DNA of 64,000 nt, from contig CAIQCK010000010.1 of the NCBI GenBank assembly GCA_903870275.1, positions 1 through 64,000 of the forward strand, given 5' to 3'. The number at the start of each line of letters is the position of its first letter. Positions within the stretch are counted from its first letter, which is position 1. A program made the position numbers and the translations under genes. The notes under the pieces were generated by a model. The model saw only the letters and a list, made by a program, of their open reading frames with translations, did no database searches and was not told the DNA's origin. The stretch is from an uncultured bacterium (GTDB lineage Bacteria; Verrucomicrobiota; Verrucomicrobiia; CAIQCK01). Of this stretch, positions 27,530-35,884 are shown in pieces.

Positions 27530-29557
27530 ATGGCGCATAAGCTGACAACCTGCACATTCTGCGGTGTGGGTTGCGGTCTCTATTTGGAGACGACGGACAA
27601 CCGCAACGTTGCGGGCGTCTATCCCAGCATGTCGCACCCGACCAACGAAGGGAAGATTTGCGTGCGCGGCTGGCACGTCCACGAGGTCGCCACGTCGCTG
27701 GACCGCCTGAAGCAGCCGTTGCTCCGCAAGAACGGCCAGTTCGAGGAGGTATCCTGGGATGAAGCGATTGGTTTCATTGCCGGGCGGCTCAGAAGCATTC
27801 GCGACCAATACGGTCCCGACGCGCTGGCGTTCCTGAACTCGCCGCGTTGCTCAAACGAGGAGACCTATCTGCTCCAGAAGCTCGCCCGCGCCGTCGTGGG
27901 CACGAACAACGTGGATCACGGCACGGGCGTTTATAGCAACAACTCCATCAACGTCCTGCTCGACATGATTGGCGTGCCGGCCACGACGAACTCGATTGGC
28001 GAGTTGGCTTCAAGCGAAGTCATCGTGGTGGACGGCGTGGACCTCGGCCGGCAATTGCCGACCATCGGCGGCCACGTCATCCGCGCCCGGCTCAACGGCG
28101 CCAAGCTCATCGTCATTGACGCGCGCCGCCACCGCGTGGCCGAAAGCGCCGATCATTTTCTTCAACTCAAACCCGGCTCTGAGACGCTGCTCTATGGCGC
28201 GATGGCGAAGGTCATCGTGGACCGCGGTCTAATGAACCTGCCATTCATCAAGGCTCACTGTCGCGACTACGAGGCGTTTCTCGACCAAGTGGCCGGCTAC
28301 GATCTGTTGGCTGGCGCCGCGGGTTGCGGCCTGCCGGCGGACCTCATCGAAACCACCGCGCTCGCCTACGCCCGTGCGAAGTCCGCTGCCATCCTTTACT
28401 CCACCGGCATCGAGTCGCGCGACGCGGATAGCATCCAGGCGCTCGTGAACCTCGCGTTGCTCACAGGCCAGCTCGGCAGGGCCGGTGCGGGCATCTTCGC
28501 GCTCACCGAGCACAACAATCTCCAAGGCGTCTGCGACATGGGCATGTTGCCCGACCGCCTGCCCGGCTACCGTTCCGTGACCAGCGCTGCGGCGCGCGCC
28601 GAGGTGGAGGCGGTTTGGAAAACGAAATTGCCCGCCACGCCCGGCTCGAACGCTCGCTCGCTGCTCGCCGACCGCGGCGGCGGCAAGGTGAAGGCGCTCT
28701 GGCTCTGCCGCTACGATCCGGTGAGCACGGCGTTCTTTGGCGACGCGGCCAACTCGCTCAGGCAGTTCGACCTTGTGGTGGTGCAGCACCTGTTCATGAC
28801 AGGCACGGCGCAGTTCGCGCACGTCGTGCTGCCGTCGTCCGCGTTCGGCGAGGAAGAGGTGTCGTTCACCAGCAGCGACCGGCGGATACAGTTGGCGCGG
28901 CAGGCGATTGAGCCGCCGCCTGGACCGATTCCTGCCTGGGAACAAATCGCGCGCGTGGGCTGCGCGATGGGCGCGGGCTGGAATTACAGGTCCGCCGCCG
29001 ACGTGATGGACGAGATCGGCGAGGTGGTGCCGTTCTACAGTGGCGCGAGCCACGACAATCTCGCCCGTGACTATGGCCGCCAGTGGCCCTGTACCAAGGA
29101 CCGGCCGCTCGGCACGCGTTTCCTTTTCGCAGATGGCAGCGGCGCCCGGCGGTTCAAGTTCGTGCCGGTGCCGAAACCGGCGCTGGAAGTGTCCCCCAAG
29201 GATTATCCGTTAACGCTGGTTTTCGGCCACTCGCTTTATTACTGGAACCAGAACGTTCTCATCCAGCACAGCGAGACGCTCAAACGCGAATACCGCATCC
29301 TGCTGCTCGACTACCCGGACGGTTTCGTCGAAATCAATACCGCCGATGCCAAGGCGCTCGGCATTCGCGACGGCGAAAAAATCCGTCTGCGCTCGGCCAG
29401 CGGCTCGGCCGTGACCGCCGCGCGTGTGACGCACGAGGCGCGCAGTGGCGCCATCTTCGTGCCGTATTTCGTTCGCAAGGTGCAGAGACAGATTTTGGGC
29501 CGGCCACACAGCGGACACCAACTCGTGCCCGTGCGCGTGGAAAAGGAGGCGGCATGA
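27530..29557 (+). CDS. Formate-dehydrogenase-like molybdopterin oxidoreductase lacking catalytic residues
   Basis: A 675-residue FdhF-like protein. The N-terminal 4Fe-4S ligands are complete (Cys8, 11, 15, 44), and alignment with E. coli FdhF is good over the whole length, including the NNVD, NGAK and molybdopterin-binding regions. The catalytic trio is not kept: by my hand alignment Sec140 corresponds to Tyr135 (codon TAT, so not a recoded TGA), His141 to Ser136 and Arg333 to Thr326. It therefore probably does not oxidise formate. It may be an electron-carrying or structural subunit like NuoG, or act on another substrate. It overlaps the diaphorase-type gene downstream by 4 bases. The start at 27530 has a weak ribosome site. 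Confidence 0.8.
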   Translation: MAHKLTTCTFCGVGCGLYLETTDNRNVAGVYPSMSHPTNEGKICVRGWHVHEVATSLDRLKQPLLRKNGQFEEVSWDEAIGFIAGRLRSIRDQYGPDALAFLNSPRCSNEETYLLQKLARAVVGTNNVDHGTGVYSNNSINVLLDMIGVPATTNSIGELASSEVIVVDGVDLGRQLPTIGGHVIRARLNGAKLIVIDARRHRVAESADHFLQLKPGSETLLYGAMAKVIVDRGLMNLPFIKAHCRDYEAFLDQVAGYDLLAGAAGCGLPADLIETTALAYARAKSAAILYSTGIESRDADSIQALVNLALLTGQLGRAGAGIFALTEHNNLQGVCDMGMLPDRLPGYRSVTSAAARAEVEAVWKTKLPATPGSNARSLLADRGGGKVKALWLCRYDPVSTAFFGDAANSLRQFDLVVVQHLFMTGTAQFAHVVLPSSAFGEEEVSFTSSDRRIQLARQAIEPPPGPIPAWEQIARVGCAMGAGWNYRSAADVMDEIGEVVPFYSGASHDNLARDYGRQWPCTKDRPLGTRFLFADGSGARRFKFVPVPKPALEVSPKDYPLTLVFGHSLYYWNQNVLIQHSETLKREYRILLLDYPDGFVEINTADAKALGIRDGEKIRLRSASGSAVTAARVTHEARSGAIFVPYFVRKVQRQILGRPHSGHQLVPVRVEKEAA

Positions 29558-30648
29558 AAGCGCGCGTCCTCGACAGCGCCGACGTGCTGAAGATCGTGGA
29601 CCTGCTCCGCGAGCAGGGCTGCGAGGTTTTTGCGCCATTTGGCGGCCATGGCCGCGACACCTGTTACGACAAGGTCACCGACCAGAACCGCGGCCAGATT
29701 CAGATTCACCTGCCGAATCCCTACTATCCGCCGAAACGGTTCATCTTCCCGCACATCGAGCGGCTGATGAAAGTGCAGCGCAGCGGCGGCGGCATCCAGA
29801 TTGAGCCGACCTATCGCGAGCCGAAGCGCGCCATCTTCGGCATCCGCTCGTGTGACGTGGCGGGCCTCTGGCACCTCGACCGGTTCTTCATGGGCCGCGA
29901 TTTCCGCGACATCTACTATGAGAAGCGCCGCAAGAACATGTTCCTCGTCAACGTCGTCTGCACCGACCCGGCGCGCGATATCGGCGAGGAGTGTTTCTGC
30001 GTCTGCGCCGACACCGGCCCGGCCGCGCGCGAGCATTTCGATCTCCAGTTGATGGACCTTGGCGACGGCGAGTTCATGGCGGTGGCTGGCACGCCGGCGG
30101 GCGAGGCGTTGTTCAGCGCGCCGTTTTTCCGGAAGGGAACCGACGCGGACGTTGCCAGACGCCGCGCCATCCTCGGCGAGGTCCGCAAGAGTTTCAAACC
30201 GTCCACCACGAGCTGGTTCTCCGCCGCGATCCGCCACGTGTCGGCGGGCCGGATTCAGGAAAAGACGTGGGAGGAAATCGGCAAGCGTTGTCTCGAATGC
30301 GGCGGCTGCACCTACGTCTGCCCCGCCTGCACCTGCTTTACCGTCAGCGACCGCCAGGTCGGGCCGGACGAGGTTGAGCGCGTCCGCATCTGGGACGCCT
30401 GCGCGCTCGGCGGTTTCACGCGGATGGCCGGCGGCCACAACCCGCGCAAGGCCGTCCACGATCGCCGCAACCGCCGCTTCTTCCGCAAACTGTCGCATTA
30501 CTTCATCCAGCGCGAGCTTTCGATGGCTTGCGTCGGCTGCGGCCGCTGCGCCGCCGTCTGCCACGGCGACATCGGCATGCCCAGCGTCGTGGAAATGATC
30601 CGCCGCGAAACGGCAGAGGTTGACAAGCATGAACCCGTCGCCCGCTGA
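29554..30648 (+). CDS. HydB/AsrA-type 4Fe-4S subunit (sulfhydrogenase beta-like)
   Basis: A 364-residue soluble iron-sulfur protein. The N-terminal half is the alpha/beta domain of the HydB/AsrA family (GIRSCDVAGLWHLDRFF, CVCADTGPA). The C-terminal half has ferredoxin-type motifs: RCLECGGCTYVCPAC and ACVGCGRCAAVC. In Pyrococcus-type sulfhydrogenase such a beta subunit links the FAD subunit (gamma) to the hydrogenase. Here its partners are the gamma-like protein (30629) and, by overlap, the molybdopterin protein. The ATG at 29554 overlaps the preceding stop in an ATGA. Confidence 0.85.
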   Translation: MKARVLDSADVLKIVDLLREQGCEVFAPFGGHGRDTCYDKVTDQNRGQIQIHLPNPYYPPKRFIFPHIERLMKVQRSGGGIQIEPTYREPKRAIFGIRSCDVAGLWHLDRFFMGRDFRDIYYEKRRKNMFLVNVVCTDPARDIGEECFCVCADTGPAAREHFDLQLMDLGDGEFMAVAGTPAGEALFSAPFFRKGTDADVARRRAILGEVRKSFKPSTTSWFSAAIRHVSAGRIQEKTWEEIGKRCLECGGCTYVCPACTCFTVSDRQVGPDEVERVRIWDACALGGFTRMAGGHNPRKAVHDRRNRRFFRKLSHYFIQRELSMACVGCGRCAAVCHGDIGMPSVVEMIRRETAEVDKHEPVAR

Positions 30649-31477
30649 AAACGTATATCTGCCGAAAGTCGCTGTCCTTGACCGGGTGGTGGACGAAATC
30701 GCCGAGGTCAAGACGTTCTACTGGCGCTTCGAGGACCCGGCCGAGCAGGCGGCGTTCAAAAAATTCCGCCCCGGCCAGTTCGCGCAGGTGTCGCTCTTCG
30801 GCGCCGGCGAATTTCCCGCGTCGCTGCCGCCCAGCCCGACGGAGGAGAAGACGTTTTTCACGGTTCGCACCGTCGGCAGTTGCACGGCGGCGTTGCACCA
30901 GCTCAAGCCCGGCGACAGGTTTGCCGTGCGCGGCCCTTACGGCAACGGCTTCCCGATGGAGGATTATTACGGAAAGAACCTGGTGTTCGTCGCCGGCGGC
31001 ATCGGCTTGATCCCGCTGCGCTCGTGCATTATCTACGCGCTGGCCCACCGCGAGAAATACAAGCGCATCCAGATTTTCCTCGGCGCCAAGACGCCCCGCG
31101 ACCTGATGTATCGGGACAACCTCCGCGAGTGGGCGCAATCCGCCGGCGTCGAGTGCCACCTCACCGTGGACCGCGCCGCCGAGGGCTGGACCGGCAACGT
31201 CGGCGTCGTCGGCAGCTTGTTCAAGAAACCCGGCGTGCAGGTGGCGGTGGAGGACACGGTGGCGTTTGTGTGCGGCCCGCCGATCATGTTCCGATTCGTC
31301 ATCAAGGACCTGAAGGCGCTCGGTTTCCAGGACAAGAACATCGTCTCGACGCTGGAGCGCTACATGAAGTGCGGCGTCGGCAAGTGCGGCCACTGCTGCA
31401 TCGGCGTCGCTTACGTCTGCGTGGACGGTCCGGTGTTCACCTACGAACAAATCCAGAAACTCGGCGAGGACATCTGA
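30629..31477 (+). CDS. HydG/AsrB-type FAD-NAD(P)-binding diaphorase subunit
   Basis: A 282-residue ferredoxin-NADP-reductase-like protein. FAD contact is RPGQFAQVSLF, the nucleotide fold VFVAGGIGLIPLRS, then FVCGPPIMFR, and a C-terminal 2Fe-2S motif CGVGKCGHCCIG. This is the gamma subunit type that exchanges electrons with NAD(P)H. The start is ATG at 30629 (MNPSPAEN), with agagg 10 bases upstream and a 20 base overlap with the previous gene. Together with 29554 it forms a diaphorase module without its own hydrogenase alpha/delta genes. Confidence 0.87.
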   Translation: MNPSPAENVYLPKVAVLDRVVDEIAEVKTFYWRFEDPAEQAAFKKFRPGQFAQVSLFGAGEFPASLPPSPTEEKTFFTVRTVGSCTAALHQLKPGDRFAVRGPYGNGFPMEDYYGKNLVFVAGGIGLIPLRSCIIYALAHREKYKRIQIFLGAKTPRDLMYRDNLREWAQSAGVECHLTVDRAAEGWTGNVGVVGSLFKKPGVQVAVEDTVAFVCGPPIMFRFVIKDLKALGFQDKNIVSTLERYMKCGVGKCGHCCIGVAYVCVDGPVFTYEQIQKLGEDI

Positions 31478-31998
31478 TGCCCGACCTTCGCGAACAACTT
31501 CAGTCGTGTTTCGCGGGCCGTGTTTGTCTGATGGGCCTCGGCAACATCGACTATGGCGACGACGGCTTCGGCGTGCGTCTGGCGGAAGCGCTTGCCGCCG
31601 CGGGCGTGCCGGACGTGGTCGTCGCCGGCACGACACCCGACCGGTTTATCGGCCGGATGGCCAACGGCGGCTTCGACAGTCTGATCTTCCTCGATGCCGT
31701 CGAATTCGGCGGCGCGCCCGGCTCGGTGGTGTTTCTGAACGCCGGGGAGATGGCGGCGCGTTTCCCACAGATTTCCACGCACAAGATTTCACTGGGCGTG
31801 CTGGCCCAATGGGTCGAAGCCAGCGGTCCGACGCGGGCGTGGCTGCTTGGCGTCCAGCCGCAGTCGCTCAAGCCCGGTGCTCTTCTGACAACAACGATGC
31901 AAAGCACGCTCGACGCGCTTGCCGGCCTGTTGGGCGAGATGGCCGCGTGCGCCTCCGCCGATTCCGCCATCCGCCCTCCGCAATCCGCAATCGCATGA
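31477..31998 (+). CDS. Hydrogenase maturation protease (HycI/HybD family)
   Basis: A 173-residue endopeptidase that trims the C-terminus of [NiFe] large subunits after nickel insertion. Signatures: MGLGNIDYGDDGFGV with nickel-ligating acidic residue, FLDAVEFG, and STHKISLG with the His. The last ~14 residues are encoded by repeat-like DNA (ccgcaatccgcaatcg, 31952-31994), so the C-terminus may be an accretion. It overlaps the previous gene by one base and hyfB by four. It is the only such protease in the locus, while two large subunits with C-terminal extensions are present. Confidence 0.88.
   Translation: MPDLREQLQSCFAGRVCLMGLGNIDYGDDGFGVRLAEALAAAGVPDVVVAGTTPDRFIGRMANGGFDSLIFLDAVEFGGAPGSVVFLNAGEMAARFPQISTHKISLGVLAQWVEASGPTRAWLLGVQPQSLKPGALLTTTMQSTLDALAGLLGEMAACASADSAIRPPQSAIA
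31952..31994. repeat. CCGCAAT-type short repeat forming the 3' end of the protease gene
   Basis: The segment reads gattccgccatccgcc then ctccgcaatccgcaatcg. It is a simple repeat like that seen inside thiC (9451-9482, complement). It is read in frame as SAIRPPQSAIA and carries the junction into the next start codon. Confidence 0.5.
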
Positions 31999-33935
31999 TG
32001 ACTCCCGAACAAGCCGTTGTCGTCTCCATCTTCCTCTGCGTTGCAGGGGCGGTGCTGACGCTGCTTGTATCGCGGAACAAGACCGCGGCGGGCTGGCTTG
32101 CGTTCGCCGTGACAGCGGCGACGGCGGTACTGATCTTCTCCGCGGTGGCGCAGGTGTTGACGGCCGGGCCGTCGGCGCTTCCGGCGGAGTTCTGGAAACT
32201 GCCGAAGTTTGGCTTCGCGTTGCGCATCCACGTGGACGGGCTGACGGCGATGTTCCTGATGCTGGCGGCGCTGATCGCGGTGCCGGCGGCGTTTTACTCC
32301 ATCGCCTACATGCGGCATTACGAAGACTACGGCGTGGCGCGCTACTACCCGAATTTTCTGCTGTTCCTCGCGGCGATGTATGGGCTGCTCAGCACCACGG
32401 ACATGATGTGGTTCTTTTTCATCTTCTGGCAACTGATGACGCTGCCGGGCTACGCGCTCATCCGCTTTGAGAACAAGAAGCCGGAAAACATCCGTGCGGC
32501 GAACAAATTCCTCATCATGATGCAGATTGCCTGCGTTGCGACGATGGTCGGCGCGGAGATCCTCGCCGTCACAGGGGCGCAGGTGAGCGGCAGCGCGAGC
32601 TTGAAATATGATTTCGGCACCGTTTGCGCAAACCTGCCTGCGTTGCTTGTCGCCAAACCCGTCGTCACCGCGCTGGCGTTCACGCTCTTCCTGATCGGCT
32701 TCGGCATCAAGATGGGCATGTGGCCGTTCGGCCAGGTCTGGCTGCCGGACGCGCATCCCGCCGCGCCGTCGCCCGTCAGCGCGATGCTCTCCGGCGTGAT
32801 GATCAAGACCGGCGTTTATGGATTGATGCGTTATTTCCTCTGGCTCGTGCCGATCTCGGCGCAGGCCGACTACCCGCTGGCCCGGTGGGGCCTTGTCGTT
32901 GCCACGCTCGGCACGATCACGCTGTTCACCGGCACGATGCAGGCGCTGAAACAGGAACAGACGAAGCGGCTGCTGGCGTTTCACAGCATTGGCCAGATCG
33001 GCTACATCCTGCTCGGCACCGGCGCGTGCATGGCGTTGCTGCCCGCGAAAGGTCCGAACGCCGCCGTGCTTGCATCCGTCGCTTTCTTCGGCGCGCTGTT
33101 CCACGTGCTGAACCACGGTATTTTCAAGGGTTTGCTCTTCCTCAACGCCGGCTCGATGCTCCACGCCACCGGCACACAAGACCTCAACAAAATGGGCGGG
33201 CTGATCCAGTTCATGCCGCTGACCGCGATCACAGCGATCATCGCGTCGTTTTCGATTGCGGGCGTGCCGCTCTTCAACGGCTTCGTCAGCAAGTGGAGCA
33301 TCTACGTTGCGGCGGTGCAGGGCGGCGGCTCGGCGGCATACCTCCCCATCTGTGCCGTCGTCGCCATCCTGACCAGCGCGCTGACGCTGGCGTCGTTCAT
33401 CAAGTTTTTCGGCGTGAGCTTCCTCTCGCGCGCCAGCACGCTCGTGATCGAACAAGCCAGGAAACGGGGCCGGCTCGAAGTCGGCTGGATGATGCAGTTG
33501 CCGCAGGTGTTTCTGTGCGCGCTTTGCGTGCTGCTTGGCGTGGCGCCGGTCATCGCGTTCAACATGATGCAAGCCGCCATGAACGCGAGCCAGCAGAGCT
33601 TTGGTGTGGCGCTGGCCCAAGCCGCGCCCATGATGGGCGGGCCGTTGCGCGGCCTGGAGGCGATGAACTCGGCCGCATTGTTTGCGCCCGTCACGCTCGC
33701 GGCGGTGCTGGTTTTGATGTACGTGGCCGCCTGTCTTGTCTCGAAACTCGGCAGCGCACCGCGCCGTGCCGCCTCGCCGTGGCTTTGCGGTTACGTGCGC
33801 GAGGCGGACTGCCACCGCTACGGCGCGCACAATTTCTATGGTGAGATCAAACGCTACTTCCGCTGGCTGGGCGGAATGCCGGCGTCTCATGGAGCCAGCC
33901 GGACTCATCCCGTATCGCAGCCGAATCTGCATTAA
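31995..33935 (+). CDS. Group 4 hydrogenase antiporter-like membrane subunit (HyfB/HycC-like), copy 1
   Basis: A 646-residue NuoL/M-type membrane protein with about 14-16 helices. Signatures include IGFGIKMGMWPF (TM7 Lys), DAHPAAPSPVSAMLSGVMIKTGVYGLMR and NHGIFKGLLFLNAG. At the TM5 position where antiporter-type subunits carry Glu (WEL/WEG), this one has Gln146 (IFWQLMTLPGY). About 60% identity by eye with the next gene suggests tandem duplication. It overlaps the protease gene in ATGATG. It would form the ion-translocating part of a membrane hydrogenase. Confidence 0.88.
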   Translation: MMTPEQAVVVSIFLCVAGAVLTLLVSRNKTAAGWLAFAVTAATAVLIFSAVAQVLTAGPSALPAEFWKLPKFGFALRIHVDGLTAMFLMLAALIAVPAAFYSIAYMRHYEDYGVARYYPNFLLFLAAMYGLLSTTDMMWFFFIFWQLMTLPGYALIRFENKKPENIRAANKFLIMMQIACVATMVGAEILAVTGAQVSGSASLKYDFGTVCANLPALLVAKPVVTALAFTLFLIGFGIKMGMWPFGQVWLPDAHPAAPSPVSAMLSGVMIKTGVYGLMRYFLWLVPISAQADYPLARWGLVVATLGTITLFTGTMQALKQEQTKRLLAFHSIGQIGYILLGTGACMALLPAKGPNAAVLASVAFFGALFHVLNHGIFKGLLFLNAGSMLHATGTQDLNKMGGLIQFMPLTAITAIIASFSIAGVPLFNGFVSKWSIYVAAVQGGGSAAYLPICAVVAILTSALTLASFIKFFGVSFLSRASTLVIEQARKRGRLEVGWMMQLPQVFLCALCVLLGVAPVIAFNMMQAAMNASQQSFGVALAQAAPMMGGPLRGLEAMNSAALFAPVTLAAVLVLMYVAACLVSKLGSAPRRAASPWLCGYVREADCHRYGAHNFYGEIKRYFRWLGGMPASHGASRTHPVSQPNLH

Positions 33936-33942
33936 TTGATTT

Positions 33943-35868
33943 ATGATAGCCGCCGAACATACCGTTGCCGCCGCCATGTTGGTTTGCTTCAGCGGGGCGC
34001 TGGTGACATGGACCAGGGCTTGCCGCAGGTCTTCCGCCGGGTGGGTTGCGTTCGCCACCGTCGTCGTGTCGAGCCTGCTGGTCCTGACGGGTGTCGGCCG
34101 CGTGCTGATTTTCGGGCCCGGCGAGCCGGTCACGTGCCTCGAAGTCTATTCGATTGGCTTCGCGCTCCGGTTGCATGTGGACGGCCTGAGCGCCGTGTTT
34201 CTCGGCCTGATCGCGACTGTCGCGATTCCCTCCGCGCTCTACTCCATCGAATACATGCAGCATCACCTCGAGCACGGCAAGGGACGCTACTACCCGGATT
34301 TCCTCATCTTCATCACCGCGATGTATGGATTGGTGAGCACCACGGACATGATGTGGTTCTTCTTCATCTTCTGGCAGATGATGACGCTGGCGGGCTACAC
34401 GTTGATCCGGTTCGATCCGATGAATCCCGGCCGGCTCCGCGCCGCCAACAAGTTCCTCATCATGATGCAGATCGCCTGCGCCGTGAGCATGATCGGCGCG
34501 CAGTTGCTCGTCAACGCCGGCGGGCCGTCCAGTGCCTCGCCGATGTTGCGGTATGACTTCGGCAGCGTCAGCCACCATCTTCCGGAGCTTTTGATCAAGA
34601 GTCCCGGCATTGTCACGACGGCTCTGGCGCTTTTCCTTGTCGGTTTCGGCATCAAGATGGGCATGTGGCCGTTTGGTCAAATCTGGCTGCCGGACGCGCA
34701 TCCTGCCGCGCCGTCGCCGGTGAGCGCGATGCTCTCCGGCGTGATGATCAAGACCGGCGTGTATGGCCTGATGCGCTGCTTCCTCTGGCTCGTGCCAGCC
34801 AAGGCGTGTGTGGATTATCCCATTCACTACTGGGGTGTCGTCGTGACGCTGCTCGGCACGGTGACGTTGCTGACCGGCACGGTGCAGGCGCTGAGCCAGG
34901 ATTCATCGAAACGCTTGCTGGCTTTCTCCACCATCGGCCAGGCCGGCTACATCCTCCTGGGCTTGGGCGTCTGCATGACGCTGATAGGCTCGGCGGACCG
35001 CGCGGTGTCGGCGCTGGGCGTGGCGGCGTTTTACGGCACGCTGTTCCACACGCTCAACCATGGCGTGTTCAAGAGCCTCTTGTTCCTCAACGCGGGCTCC
35101 GTGCTTCACGCCACCGCCACGCAGGACCTGAACAAGCTCGGCGGCCTGATGCGTTACATGCCGGTGACGGCAGTGACGGCGCTCATTGCATCGTTCTCGA
35201 TCGCGGGCGTGCCGCTCTTCAACGGCTTCGCCAGCAAGTGGGGCATTTTCACCGCGGCCATCCAGGGCAACCCGGCTTGCCGGCTGCTGCCCGTGTGCGT
35301 GATGGTGGCCATCATCACCAGCGCCGTCACACTGGCGTTGTTCATGAAGTTCTTCGGCGTGATCTTTCTGTCGCGGACCAGCCTGCTGGTGGCGAATAGG
35401 GCACGGCGGCATCGCCGGCTTGAGGTGGGCTGGAAAATGCGGGTGCCGCAGATCGCTCTGGCGTCGATTTGTGTCCTGTTCGGCCTGCTGCCGGCGCTGC
35501 CGATCTCGATCATCCGTCGCGCGCTGGAAGGAAGCCGGCAGGGGTTTGGCGAGATGCTCGCCGCGGCATCGCCGTTGCCTTCCGGCGGTTGGGCGGGCAT
35601 CGGCAGCTCGAACCATGAATTCATCTATGTGCCGGTGTTTCTTGCGTTTGTGCTGGTGGCGATGTTTCTCGTGACGCGCCGCGTCGCCAAACTGGGCGGC
35701 TCGCAGCGCCGTTCCGCGAAACCCTGGCTTTGCGGTTACGCCAAAGAGGCCGAGATGAATCGTTACCGCGCCAGCAATTTTTACGCCGAGGTCAAACGCT
35801 GCGTGCGCTGGATGGGTGGCGCGCCGCGTCCGCAGCCGGAGCCGGTTCCCGTGCCTGATGACAAGTGA
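33943..35868 (+). CDS. Group 4 hydrogenase antiporter-like membrane subunit (HyfB/HycC-like), copy 2
   Basis: A 641-residue paralog of the upstream gene with the same landmarks (GIKMGMWPF, DAHPAAPSPVSAML, NHGVFKSLLFLNAG). Gln145 stands at the TM5 Glu position (IFWQMMTLAGY), as in copy 1. Both copies are retained, complete and tightly linked (7 base gap), so the complex probably has two antiporter modules of the same type, unlike the single HycC of E. coli hydrogenase 3. Confidence 0.88.
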   Translation: MIAAEHTVAAAMLVCFSGALVTWTRACRRSSAGWVAFATVVVSSLLVLTGVGRVLIFGPGEPVTCLEVYSIGFALRLHVDGLSAVFLGLIATVAIPSALYSIEYMQHHLEHGKGRYYPDFLIFITAMYGLVSTTDMMWFFFIFWQMMTLAGYTLIRFDPMNPGRLRAANKFLIMMQIACAVSMIGAQLLVNAGGPSSASPMLRYDFGSVSHHLPELLIKSPGIVTTALALFLVGFGIKMGMWPFGQIWLPDAHPAAPSPVSAMLSGVMIKTGVYGLMRCFLWLVPAKACVDYPIHYWGVVVTLLGTVTLLTGTVQALSQDSSKRLLAFSTIGQAGYILLGLGVCMTLIGSADRAVSALGVAAFYGTLFHTLNHGVFKSLLFLNAGSVLHATATQDLNKLGGLMRYMPVTAVTALIASFSIAGVPLFNGFASKWGIFTAAIQGNPACRLLPVCVMVAIITSAVTLALFMKFFGVIFLSRTSLLVANRARRHRRLEVGWKMRVPQIALASICVLFGLLPALPISIIRRALEGSRQGFGEMLAAASPLPSGGWAGIGSSNHEFIYVPVFLAFVLVAMFLVTRRVAKLGGSQRRSAKPWLCGYAKEAEMNRYRASNFYAEVKRCVRWMGGAPRPQPEPVPVPDDK

Positions 35869-35884
35869 TGAAAGAAGATTTCGC

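Noticed and set aside
27530-29557. Active formate dehydrogenase, possibly with selenocysteine
   Set aside because: The codon at the Sec position is TAT, with no in-frame TGA there, and the partner His and Arg are also replaced.
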